DNA of 64,000 nt from Escherichia sp. E1V33 (lineage in GTDB: Bacteria > Pseudomonadota > Gammaproteobacteria > Enterobacterales > Enterobacteriaceae): assembly GCF_004211955.1 (NCBI RefSeq), contig NZ_RHJI01000019.1:124001-188000 (forward strand), in the 5' to 3' direction. The first letter of the stretch is position 1. Every line of letters starts with the position of its first letter. The notes under the pieces are model-generated. The model saw only the letters and a list, made by a program, of their open reading frames with translations. It was not told the origin of the DNA and did not search any database. The position numbers and the translations under genes are program-made. Of this stretch, positions 39,283-48,846 are shown in pieces.

Positions 39283-41697
39283 TCACCCCGCAAACTGCCT
39301 GAACAGCGCCTTACCCTTAACCAGTCGCGCACCCAGCCAGCCGCCGAAAAGCGACAGCAGCAGCGCACCGCTGCACGGCAGCACAATCCACAATCGCCAG
39401 TCTGGCTCCCACGGAAAATCAAACACTTTCGCCTGCAACACTGCCAGTGCCGTTTCTGCACCAATTGCGGCTACCAGGCCGGAAACAAACCCGAGCATGG
39501 CGAACTCACACCACAATGTCGTGCGCAGCAGTTTTTTCCCCGCACCGAGTGTGCGCCACACCACCAGCTCCTGATGACGCTGACGCATTCCCACCTGCAC
39601 CTGTGCCAGCAACAGCAACATACCGCAGGCGGTGACCAGCACCACCATCACTTCCAGCGCCCGACTTACCTGCTCCAGCACCTGGCCGACCTGTTTTAAA
39701 ATCGCGCCAATATCTAACAGGCTAATGGTCGGGAACTGGCGGTTGAGTTGCGTCAACATGCCGTTGCCATTCTCCCAGCGGAAACTGGTAAGCCAGCTCT
39801 GCGGCTGCCCGTCTAATGCCCCTTCAGGGAAAATAAAATAGAAATTAGGCCGCAGACTTTCCCAGTCCACTTTGCGCAGGCTGGTCACTTTAGCGCGGAA
39901 CTCTTGGGTATCGCCCATAAAAGTCACGGTATCACCGAGGGCAACGTTTAAGCGTTTCGCCAGCCCCTCTTCCATCGACACTTCATCAGCTTTTGGCGGC
40001 CAGTTACCGGCGACAATCGGATTATGATCGGGCCGCGTATTTTGCCAGGTAAGATTGAGTTCGCGATTGAGAGCCTCATCTTCATTGCCTTCTGTCGGCT
40101 TGCCGTTAATCGCCGTCAGTCTCGCCCGCACCACCGGATAAAACGATTCCGGGACTATCTGATGTTCCGCGAGGAACGCTTTTAGCGGTGCTACCTGTTC
40201 TGTGGCGATGTTGATTAAAAAGTAGTTCGGGCTTTCTGGCGGTAACTGCTGCTGCCAGCGGTCGAGCAGATCGCCACGCAGCACCAGTAGCAGTGCCAGC
40301 AGCATAAAGGAGAGCGAAAATGCCGAAAGCTGGCTTAACGTTGACCACGGCTGACGTAACAAGCGGCTAACCGCCAGGCGCAGAGGCAGCGATTTCAGCG
40401 TCATGCTGCGTAATACATTCAGCAGCATCCAGCCCAGCACACCGCACAGCAAAGCCAGTACTACCGCGCCCGCCAGCACCGCCCAAAGCAGCATACTGCC
40501 GCCCATTAATCCGGCGAGCAGCAGCACAACCACCACACTGACAATCGGCAGATAAAACTTCAGCGGCCAGACGTTCGCAACCACATCATTACGTAATACG
40601 CGTAAAGGCTGCGTTGCCAGCAACAAGCGGTATGGTCGTAGCCCCACCAGCAGCGAGATGACCGTCATGGTGCCGAGCGCCCATAGCCATGGCCAGAGGC
40701 TGGCTGGCGGTAGTGCAGCAGGCAGAACGGGCTTGAGCAGCACCATCAACACATTTTCGAACAACAGCCCTATCGCCCCACCGGTAACGGCTGAAAGCGT
40801 CAGCACCATCAACCACTGACCGACGATTAGCTTACGCAGTTGCGCTCGCCCTGCCCCCAGCGTTTTGAGGATCGCCACCAGATCGTAGCGACTACGACAG
40901 TAATGATTCATCGCCACCGCCACCGCCGCCACTGCCAGCAACAAGGTCAGAAGCGCCGAAAGCAGTAGGAACTGTTGCGAGCGTTCCATCGATCGCCCCA
41001 GCGCGCCTTTGTCCTGTTCCAGACCGTACCAGCGTTGTTCGGGTTTAAGCTGGGGTAACAACCATTTCTCATAGCCGTCGAGCTGGTTCTCGCTGCCCCC
41101 GAATTTATAACGCCAGGTGACCCGACTCCCCGGCTGCACGGCTCCGGTCTTATCGACATCCGCCAGATTCATCATTAGACGCGGAGCCATCTGGAAGGGG
41201 TTAAAACCGGAATCCGGCTCCTGAATCACTTCTCCGGCAATCCGCAAAGTGGCATCACCCACGTCGATGGTGTCGCCTGTTTTCAGGTTAAGCAGTGCCA
41301 GCAGGCGTGGGGCCAGCAATACGCTGCCCGCCTGCGGTTTCAGGCCAGGGGGATTAGTTTGCAGATCGCCATACATCGGGTAGATGTCATCCACCGCTTT
41401 GACGTTCGCCAGCTGCGGTGTGTCGCCTGCAAATGTCATCGTGGCGAAAGTCAGCTGCTTGCCGACTTTCAGGCCGCGCTTTTGCGCTTCCTCCAGCCAC
41501 GCTTGCGGTACTTCGCGCGAACTGCGCAACGCCCGATCGCCCGCCATAAACTCCCGGCTTTGTTGGCTTAAGCCCTTCTCCATGCGATCGCTGATGTTGC
41601 CCAGCGCCAGCACGCAGGCCACCGCCAGGCTTAGCGCCAGCCAGACAATTAATAGCGACGGCGAACGCCATTCGCGCCAGAACCAACGTGCAATCAT
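39283..41697 (-). CDS. ybbP: YbbP, FtsX-family permease of an ABC system
   Basis: An 804-residue membrane protein. It has an N-terminal helix (about 17-35), a large periplasmic domain, three-helix FtsX modules near 250-360 and 690-790, and further paired helices near 390-440 and 465-490. This is the duplicated MacB-PCD/FtsX layout of lipoprotein- or lipid-handling transporters. It overlaps ybbA by four bases, forming YbbAP, and lies next to the divergent lysophospholipase/thioesterase tesA. A role in extracting or exporting hydrophobic molecules from the membrane is inferred from the family. Confidence 0.93.
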   Translation of the reverse strand: MIARWFWREWRSPSLLIVWLALSLAVACVLALGNISDRMEKGLSQQSREFMAGDRALRSSREVPQAWLEEAQKRGLKVGKQLTFATMTFAGDTPQLANVKAVDDIYPMYGDLQTNPPGLKPQAGSVLLAPRLLALLNLKTGDTIDVGDATLRIAGEVIQEPDSGFNPFQMAPRLMMNLADVDKTGAVQPGSRVTWRYKFGGSENQLDGYEKWLLPQLKPEQRWYGLEQDKGALGRSMERSQQFLLLSALLTLLLAVAAVAVAMNHYCRSRYDLVAILKTLGAGRAQLRKLIVGQWLMVLTLSAVTGGAIGLLFENVLMVLLKPVLPAALPPASLWPWLWALGTMTVISLLVGLRPYRLLLATQPLRVLRNDVVANVWPLKFYLPIVSVVVVLLLAGLMGGSMLLWAVLAGAVVLALLCGVLGWMLLNVLRSMTLKSLPLRLAVSRLLRQPWSTLSQLSAFSLSFMLLALLLVLRGDLLDRWQQQLPPESPNYFLINIATEQVAPLKAFLAEHQIVPESFYPVVRARLTAINGKPTEGNEDEALNRELNLTWQNTRPDHNPIVAGNWPPKADEVSMEEGLAKRLNVALGDTVTFMGDTQEFRAKVTSLRKVDWESLRPNFYFIFPEGALDGQPQSWLTSFRWENGNGMLTQLNRQFPTISLLDIGAILKQVGQVLEQVSRALEVMVVLVTACGMLLLLAQVQVGMRQRHQELVVWRTLGAGKKLLRTTLWCEFAMLGFVSGLVAAIGAETALAVLQAKVFDFPWEPDWRLWIVLPCSGALLLSLFGGWLGARLVKGKALFRQFAG

Positions 41698-42380
41698 GCT
41701 TCCTCCTGCAACTGCCCGTTCACCAGCCGTAAGCAGCGGTCGCAGCGTGCCGCCAGTTGCAGGTCGTGGGTCACCATAATCAACGTGGTGCCATGCTCAC
41801 GGTTGAGGGAAAACAGCAAGTCGGCAATTTTATCGCCCGTCTGGCGGTCAAGGTTGCCGGTGGGTTCGTCGGCAAACAGCACATCAGGTCGACCGTTAAA
41901 GGCTCGCGCCAGCGCCACTCGTTGCTGTTCGCCGCCGGAAAGCTGTGCCGGAAGATGATCAAGACGTTTACCCAGCCCTAACTGTTCGAGCAACGCTTTC
42001 GCCCCGTTACGACTTTCTGCGCTACTCTCACCGCGCAGCAGCGCCGGAAGCTCGACGTTTTCCAGCGCGTTAAGGGTAGGAATTAACATAAACGACTGAA
42101 AAACAAAGCCTACGTGCTTCGCGCGCAACTTTGCCCGCGCTTCTTCGTCCATATTATGTAGCGGTTGTCCCACCAGACTCACTTCGCCACTGCTGCCGTC
42201 ATCCAGCCCTGCGAGGATTGCCAGCAAGGTTGACTTACCCGATCCCGACTCGCCCACCAGCGCGATGGTCTCGCCACGTTTGACAACCAGCTCAACTCCG
42301 GTGAGGATGGAGAGTTCATGCTCCCCCTGACCGACGGACTTCTTAAGATGATGAACTTCAACAATGTTTTCCGCTGGCAT
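41694..42380 (-). CDS. ybbA: YbbA, ABC ATPase partner of YbbP
   Basis: A 228-residue LolD/MacB-type ATPase. Walker A is GESGSGKST (about 43-51), the signature LSGGEQQRVALARA (about 146-159), Walker B VLFADEPTGNLD (about 167-178), and the switch His is in MVTHD. Its start overlaps the start of the divergent tesA by 33 bp, a tight divergent arrangement that suggests related function. It is coupled to ybbP by a four-base overlap. Confidence 0.95.
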   Translation of the reverse strand: MPAENIVEVHHLKKSVGQGEHELSILTGVELVVKRGETIALVGESGSGKSTLLAILAGLDDGSSGEVSLVGQPLHNMDEEARAKLRAKHVGFVFQSFMLIPTLNALENVELPALLRGESSAESRNGAKALLEQLGLGKRLDHLPAQLSGGEQQRVALARAFNGRPDVLFADEPTGNLDRQTGDKIADLLFSLNREHGTTLIMVTHDLQLAARCDRCLRLVNGQLQEEA

Positions 42381-42974
42381 TTGCCCTTCCTGTTCCTGGT
42401 CCTGTTAACCTTCCGTGCCGCCGCAGCGGACACGTTATTGATTCTGGGTGATAGCCTGAGCGCCGGGTATCGAATGTCTGCCAGCGCGGCCTGGCCTGCC
42501 TTGTTGAATGATAAGTGGCAGAGTAAAACGTCGGTAGTTAATGCCAGCATCAGCGGCGACACCTCGCAACAAGGGCTGGCGCGCCTTCCGGCTCTGCTGA
42601 AACAGCATCAGCCGCGCTGGGTGCTGGTTGAACTGGGCGGCAATGACGGTTTGCGTGGTTTTCAGCCACAGCAAACCGAGCAAACGCTGCGCCAGATTTT
42701 GCAGGATGTCAAAGCCGCCAACGCTGAACCATTGTTAATGCAAATACGTCTGCCTGCAAACTATGGTCGCCGTTATAATGAAGCCTTTAGCGCCATTTAC
42801 CCCAAACTCGCCAAAGAGTTTGATGTTCCGCTGCTGCCCTTTTTTATGGAAGAGGTCTACCTCAAGCCACAATGGATGCAGGATGACGGTATTCATCCCA
42901 ACCGCGACGCCCAGCCGTTTATTGCCGACTGGATGGCGAAGCAGTTGCAGCCTTTAGTAAATCATGACTCATAA
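42348..42974 (+). CDS. tesA: TesA, periplasmic thioesterase I / protease I / lysophospholipase L1
   Basis: A 208-residue SGNH hydrolase. I use the ATG at 42348 (MMNFNNVF), which gives a signal peptide cleaved after RAAA at residue 26; the longer frame would spoil it. GDSLSAG carries the nucleophile Ser10 of the mature enzyme, GGNDG the oxyanion Asn, and DGIHPN the catalytic Asp and His. It hydrolyses acyl-CoAs, lysophospholipids and some esters in the periplasm. Its start region overlaps ybbA on the opposite strand and its end overlaps ybbO by 11 bases. Confidence 0.97.
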   Translation: MMNFNNVFRWHLPFLFLVLLTFRAAAADTLLILGDSLSAGYRMSASAAWPALLNDKWQSKTSVVNASISGDTSQQGLARLPALLKQHQPRWVLVELGGNDGLRGFQPQQTEQTLRQILQDVKAANAEPLLMQIRLPANYGRRYNEAFSAIYPKLAKEFDVPLLPFFMEEVYLKPQWMQDDGIHPNRDAQPFIADWMAKQLQPLVNHDS

Positions 42975-43773
42975 AGCAACGGAGATCCTGACAGGTAAAG
43001 TTATGCAAAAATCGGTCTTAATTACCGGATGTTCCAGTGGAATTGGCCTGGAAAGCGCGCTCGAATTAAAACGCCAGGGTTTTCATGTGCTGGCAGGTTG
43101 CCGGAAACCGGATGATGTTGAGCGCATGAACAGCATGGGATTTACCGGCGTGTTGATCGATCTGGATTCACCAGAAAGTGTTGATCGCGCAGCCGACGAA
43201 GTGATCGCCCTGACCGATAATTGTCTGTATGGGATCTTTAACAATGCCGGCTTCGGCATGTATGGCCCCCTTTCCACCATCAGCCGTGCGCAGATGGAAC
43301 AGCAGTTTTCCGCCAACTTTTTCGGCGCACACCAGCTCACCATGCGCTTGTTACCCGCGATGTTACCGCACGGTGAAGGGCGTATTGTGATGACATCATC
43401 GGTGATGGGATTAATCTCCACGCCGGGTCGTGGCGCTTACGCGGCCAGTAAATATGCGCTGGAGGCGTGGTCAGACGCGCTGCGCATGGAGCTACGCCAC
43501 AGCGGAATTAAAGTCAGCCTGATCGAACCCGGTCCCATTCGTACTCGCTTCACCGACAACGTCAACCAGACGCAAAGTGATAAACCAGTCGAAAATCCCG
43601 GCATCGCCGCCCGCTTTACGTTGGGACCGGAAGCGGTGGTGGACAAAGTACGCCATGCTTTTATTAGCGAGAAGCCGAAGATGCGCTATCCGGTAACGCT
43701 GGTGACCTGGGCAGTAATGGTGCTTAAGCGCCTGCTGCCGGGGCGCGTGATGGACAAAATATTGCAGGGGTGA
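42964..43773 (+). CDS. ybbO: YbbO, short-chain dehydrogenase/reductase
   Basis: A 269-residue SDR. The cofactor loop is TGCSSGIG (about 21-28), the structural motif NNAGFGMYG lies near 91-99, catalytic Ser is in MTSSVMG, and Tyr and Lys are in YAASKYA (about 159-165). It is an NADP-dependent aldehyde/ketone reductase by family; an aldehyde reductase activity has been reported. An internal ATG at 43003 (MQKSVLITG) is an alternative start, which would shorten the protein by 13 residues. It overlaps tesA. Confidence 0.93.
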   Translation: MTHKATEILTGKVMQKSVLITGCSSGIGLESALELKRQGFHVLAGCRKPDDVERMNSMGFTGVLIDLDSPESVDRAADEVIALTDNCLYGIFNNAGFGMYGPLSTISRAQMEQQFSANFFGAHQLTMRLLPAMLPHGEGRIVMTSSVMGLISTPGRGAYAASKYALEAWSDALRMELRHSGIKVSLIEPGPIRTRFTDNVNQTQSDKPVENPGIAARFTLGPEAVVDKVRHAFISEKPKMRYPVTLVTWAVMVLKRLLPGRVMDKILQG

Positions 43774-43791
43774 GTTGAAGCGCGCGCTTAA

Positions 43792-44688
<897 letters not shown>

Positions 44689-44718
44689 TTTTCCGTTGAT
44701 CGGCACATGAACCACAAC

Positions 44719-44744
44719 GCCGGATGCGATGCTGCGCATCCGGC
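44719..44744. repeat. REP palindrome between convergent cnoX and fetB
   Basis: GCCGGATGCG and CGCATCCGGC form a 10-bp perfect inverted repeat in the 62-bp gap between the two genes, plausibly a shared end signal. Confidence 0.8.
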
Positions 44745-44750
44745 ATCGCA

Positions 44751-45530
44751 TTATTTCTTCTTCAATTGCGTCACCACCAACTGGTGGCGCGAATTGTAAA
44801 ACTTACGATAGGTTAAATAGCAGGCAATAATGGTCGACAGGCTGGCGGTTGAGAGCAGCATAAAGGTCACCATAATCTGATATTTAATCGCCTTCACCGG
44901 ATCAATCCCGGCAAATATCAGCCCGGACATCATTCCTGGTAAACTTACTAAGCCAACCGTTTTTGCTGAATCGACCGTCGGAATTAAAGCCGCGCGAATA
45001 CTGTCTCGAATCAATATCGCTGAAGCCTGTTTCGGCGTCGCGCCAAGACTCAGTTTCTCCTGAATCTGTTGCTGTTCGCTAATCACTCGTTGTCCTAAAT
45101 TGTTGTAACACAGTCCTACCGCTACCATGGCGTTACCGGCTATCATCCCGGCGATAGGGATCACCTGCATCGGGATAAATTCAATCGACCCTGAGAGGAT
45201 CAGTACCGCCAGGGTAATTCCCGCTCCGACCGTAATAGCAATAAACGACGAGATAAAAGCTTTAGCAATATATTTACTGCGTTTTTGTGCATTCCACGCC
45301 GCATTAAAGCAGATAAATAACACCATCAATAATGTCAGGCTGGCATCATTCACGCTGAAAATATATTTCAGCACATAGCCGACAATAATCAGCTGAATTA
45401 TCGCGCGCCCGACGCTCCAGAGAATATCTTTCTCCAGCGCCAGTTTTTCTTTATGGCTAATTAAGATTGCCACCACCACCAGCATTAATGCCAGCGCCAA
45501 TGATTCGTTAGTAATATTATGCGAGTTCAT
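44751..45530 (-). CDS. fetB: FetB (YbbM), permease of a putative iron exporter
   Basis: A 259-residue membrane protein with about six to seven helices, UPF0014 family. Typical stretches are KDILWSVGRAIIQLIIVGYV (about 34-53), IAGMIAGNAMVAVGL (about 125-139), SIRAALIPTVDSAKTVGLVS (about 175-194) and LPGMMSGLIFAGIDP. The start is the ATG complementary to 45528-45530 (MNSHNIT), overlapping fetA by 14 bases. With FetA it forms an ABC system reported to export iron and lower oxidative stress. Confidence 0.94.
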   Translation of the reverse strand: MNSHNITNESLALALMLVVVAILISHKEKLALEKDILWSVGRAIIQLIIVGYVLKYIFSVNDASLTLLMVLFICFNAAWNAQKRSKYIAKAFISSFIAITVGAGITLAVLILSGSIEFIPMQVIPIAGMIAGNAMVAVGLCYNNLGQRVISEQQQIQEKLSLGATPKQASAILIRDSIRAALIPTVDSAKTVGLVSLPGMMSGLIFAGIDPVKAIKYQIMVTFMLLSTASLSTIIACYLTYRKFYNSRHQLVVTQLKKK

Positions 45531-46194
45531 AGCGTGCTTCCTGCATTTCTCCAGCATGCGGTTGCAGCGTAATCACTTTATCCGCATGATTAATTTCGTC
45601 TTTATCGTGTGTTACCCACAGCACGGCAATATTTTGCTCGCGCACATAGCGATGGATAATTTCATTAACGTTATGTTTATTACTTTCATCCAGTGCACTG
45701 GTGATTTCGTCAAGCAATAAAACCTTAGGCATAAATTGCAGGTTACGAATCAACGAGATGCGTTGTTTTTCACCACCAGATAGCTCGGCGATATTTTTCG
45801 TCAAAATGGTGTCCGGTAAGGAGAAGCGTTCGAGGAAATCGAGAAAGATAGCCGGGTCAGGCTGCTTATTACGGATCTGCCAGGGAAAGATCAAGTTATC
45901 GTATACCGTATCGCCAAACAGCGTCGGCGTCTGGGCGCAGTAAGACACTTGTTGGCGGTAAATTTCTGGCTTTAGTGCGCTGACATCCTCACCTTCAAAC
46001 AGTAACGTTCCGCTGGTCGGACTGATTAATGAAGCAACAATTTTTAGCAACGTACTTTTGCCACAGCCGGAAGGGCCGGTAATTAACTTAAATTCGCCAG
46101 CACGCAGCGAAAAATTGATGTTATTTAGAATCTTCGTATCGCCCGCCTGATATCCAACATTTTGCAGTTGGAGCAAAAGACTATTTTCCTGCAT
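45517..46194 (-). CDS. fetA: FetA (YbbL), ATPase of a putative iron exporter
   Basis: A 225-residue ABC ATPase. Walker A is GPSGCGKST (about 40-48), the signature LSGGEKQRISLIR (about 138-150), Walker B VLLLDEITSALD (about 158-169), and the switch His is in WVTHDKDE. It is divergent from qmcA and overlaps fetB by 14 bases. Confidence 0.94.
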   Translation of the reverse strand: MQENSLLLQLQNVGYQAGDTKILNNINFSLRAGEFKLITGPSGCGKSTLLKIVASLISPTSGTLLFEGEDVSALKPEIYRQQVSYCAQTPTLFGDTVYDNLIFPWQIRNKQPDPAIFLDFLERFSLPDTILTKNIAELSGGEKQRISLIRNLQFMPKVLLLDEITSALDESNKHNVNEIIHRYVREQNIAVLWVTHDKDEINHADKVITLQPHAGEMQEARYELA

Positions 46195-46339
46195 TGCCCA
46201 TCCCTTTTTCTGATTTTTACTAAAAACAGTTTATCCTCCACAAGAATAAGGGGGAACTCTCTTTCAGTAATCAGGTATAATTTGTTTAATCAAGCAGCAA
46301 TTTTGCTCTTTATGGACGGTACAACAGGAGGTTTTTCCG

Positions 46340-47257
46340 ATGCTAATTTTTATCCCGATTCTCATTTTTGTCGCGCTGGTCATTGTTGGCGCGGGTGTCA
46401 AAATCGTACCGCAGGGCTATCAGTGGACAGTAGAACGTTTTGGTCGCTATACCAAAACGTTACAGCCGGGGCTAAGTCTGGTGGTGCCGTTTATGGATCG
46501 TATTGGTCGTAAGATCAATATGATGGAGCAAGTGCTCGACATCCCATCCCAGGAAGTTATCTCGAAAGATAACGCCAACGTCACTATCGACGCCGTTTGC
46601 TTTATTCAGGTGATTGATGCTCCGCGCGCGGCTTATGAGGTCAGCAATCTGGAACTGGCGATCATCAACCTGACCATGACTAACATCCGTACCGTTCTGG
46701 GTTCAATGGAACTCGATGAAATGCTCTCTCAGCGCGACAGCATTAACTCGCGTCTGCTGCATATTGTCGATGAAGCCACTAATCCGTGGGGGATAAAAGT
46801 CACCCGTATCGAAATTCGTGATGTACGCCCGCCCGCAGAGCTTATCTCTTCAATGAACGCGCAGATGAAAGCGGAACGTACCAAACGCGCTTACATTCTT
46901 GAAGCGGAAGGGATACGTCAGGCGGAAATCCTCAAAGCCGAAGGTGAAAAACAGTCGCAAATCCTGAAAGCGGAAGGCGAACGTCAGTCGGCCTTTTTAC
47001 AGGCTGAAGCCCGTGAACGTTCTGCCGAAGCGGAAGCCCGCGCGACCCAAATGGTGTCTGAAGCCATTGCTTCTGGCGACATTCAGGCGGTGAACTACTT
47101 CGTGGCGCAGAAATACACCGAAGCGTTACAGCAGATTGGTTCCTCCAGTAACAGCAAAGTGGTGATGATGCCATTAGAGGCCAGCAGCCTGATGGGATCG
47201 ATTGCCGGGATTGCCGAACTGGTGAAAGACAGCGCCGATAAACGGACTCACCCATGA
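46340..47257 (+). CDS. qmcA: QmcA, membrane-anchored SPFH/band-7 protein
   Basis: A 305-residue SPFH protein. An N-terminal membrane helix (about 2-21) is followed by the band-7 domain (about 22-190, beginning [19 protein letters not shown]). A long coiled coil rich in Ala, Glu and Gln comes next ([17 protein letters not shown] repeats, about 195-250). It is known as a multicopy suppressor of ftsH htpX loss and forms cage-like oligomers in the inner membrane. AGGAGG precedes the ATG. TATAAT at 46276-46281 may be its -10 element. It overlaps ybbJ by four bases. Confidence 0.95.
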   Translation: MLIFIPILIFVALVIVGAGVKIVPQGYQWTVERFGRYTKTLQPGLSLVVPFMDRIGRKINMMEQVLDIPSQEVISKDNANVTIDAVCFIQVIDAPRAAYEVSNLELAIINLTMTNIRTVLGSMELDEMLSQRDSINSRLLHIVDEATNPWGIKVTRIEIRDVRPPAELISSMNAQMKAERTKRAYILEAEGIRQAEILKAEGEKQSQILKAEGERQSAFLQAEARERSAEAEARATQMVSEAIASGDIQAVNYFVAQKYTEALQQIGSSSNSKVVMMPLEASSLMGSIAGIAELVKDSADKRTHP

Positions 47258-47707
47258 TTGAGCTAATGGTCGTTCATCCACATATTTTCTGGCTGAGTCT
47301 CGGTGGTTTGCTGCTGGCAGCCGAGATGCTGGGCGGAAATGGTTATTTGTTGTGGAGCGGTGTGGCAGCGGTGATTACCGGCCTGGTGGTCTGGCTGGTG
47401 CCGCTGGGTTGGGAGTGGCAAGGGGTTATGTTTGCCGTCCTGACGCTGCTCGCCGCCTGGTTGTGGTGGAAATGGTTGTCGCGGCGGGTTCGCGAACAAA
47501 AGCACAGTGACAGCCATCTTAATCAGCGCGGGCAACAATTGATTGGCCGACGTTTTGTGTTGGAATCACCGCTGGTCAACGGGCGCGGTCATATGCGTGT
47601 CGGCGACAGTTCATGGCCTGTCAGCGCCAGCGAAGATTTAGGCGCAGGTACGCATGTTGAAGTCATTGCGATAGAAGGGATAACGTTGATCATCCGTGCG
47701 GTCATCG

Positions 47708-47712
<5 letters not shown>
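47254..47712 (+). CDS. ybbJ: YbbJ, NfeD-family membrane partner of QmcA
   Basis: A 152-residue protein with two to three N-terminal hydrophobic helices (about 8-75) and a C-terminal OB-fold (about 88-150: [20 protein letters not shown]). This is the NfeD layout usually paired with SPFH proteins. It is coupled to qmcA by an ATGA overlap and probably controls QmcA assembly. Confidence 0.93.
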
Positions 47713-48098
<386 letters not shown>

Positions 48099-48117
48099 TA
48101 GCCGAGTAGAGGCAAAA

Positions 48118-48480
48118 TTACTCTTCCCGGCCTTTACCCATACCTTTTTGGTCTTCATCCGGGTAGTGTTTTTTTAAATATTCCAGGACGTTTTTATTGA
48201 CCTTGTGTTGGGTATACACCCACCCTTTCCAGTAATCAGGCTGGTCCAGGTAAACTTCTGGCGGAATGGTGAAATCAGAAAGTGTTAACCATTCGGCTAA
48301 CAGATCGGGGTTTCGTTTCTGGATTAACTGCAACAGCATAATCAGCGACATGGCAGAGGCAGGAGCCGTACTATCGCCACTTAAATATTTCCACACTGTT
48401 GACCGGTTCGAACGAAAAAGGATCGGTAGCAATGCCCGGTCCAGATTCATTTCATTAAAAATCTTCTCAAATTCATTCAT
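48118..48480 (-). CDS. Small HTH protein, putative regulator of the autotransporter locus
   Basis: A 120-residue protein I do not recognise by name. Residues about 15-60 (LLPILFRSNRSTVWKYLSGD, then a hydrophobic helix with MLLQLIQKRN) look like a Cro/XRE-type helix-turn-helix. The C-terminal half is polar with aromatic patches (DYWKGWVYTQHK) and ends highly charged. It is transcribed away from the trimeric autotransporter gene, sharing a 366-bp AT-rich region that holds repeated GTTTCT/AGAAAC motifs, so a local regulatory role is inferred. It is absent from this position in K-12. Confidence 0.6.
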   Translation of the reverse strand: MNEFEKIFNEMNLDRALLPILFRSNRSTVWKYLSGDSTAPASAMSLIMLLQLIQKRNPDLLAEWLTLSDFTIPPEVYLDQPDYWKGWVYTQHKVNKNVLEYLKKHYPDEDQKGMGKGREE

Positions 48481-48846
48481 TTAAATTTTCCTGCCTGGCG
48501 TAAACCTCTTAAAAATTGAGATTTATCAAAGAAACGCATTTTAGCACACATCAGGAACCGCTTCACGTTTAGTCCAGAAACAGAATTTATTTCGCTTATC
48601 AAAACAAGTCTTTACTCTTCTTTACGCTAAAATAGCACAAAATGATTTTCAAAATTATTTATTTAAGAAACCAATTAAGTTTCTTATAGACAGTGTTTAC
48701 GCTTACACAAGACAAAAATGCGCTTTACATCACACAAATGGCGGCGTAGATTTCGATTAAATTGCAACGCATATTAACTCCAATAGAAATATTATTAGTT
48801 TCTATTAGAAACCAAAATAAAACTTAATTTGATTGAGAAAAAATAA
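48481..48846. promoter_or_regulatory. AT-rich divergent control region with six AGAAAC/GTTTCT motifs
   Basis: There is no gene in these 366 bases. AGAAAC occurs at 48530, 48576, 48666 and 48807, and GTTTCT at 48679 and 48798. Two pairs form inverted repeats: AAGAAAC/GTTTCTT with a 7-nt spacer (48665-48685) and the perfect 15-bp palindrome GTTTCTATTAGAAAC (48798-48812), 34 bp before the autotransporter ATG. The strong AT bias also fits H-NS silencing. Assignment as binding sites for the neighbouring HTH protein is inference. Confidence 0.5.
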
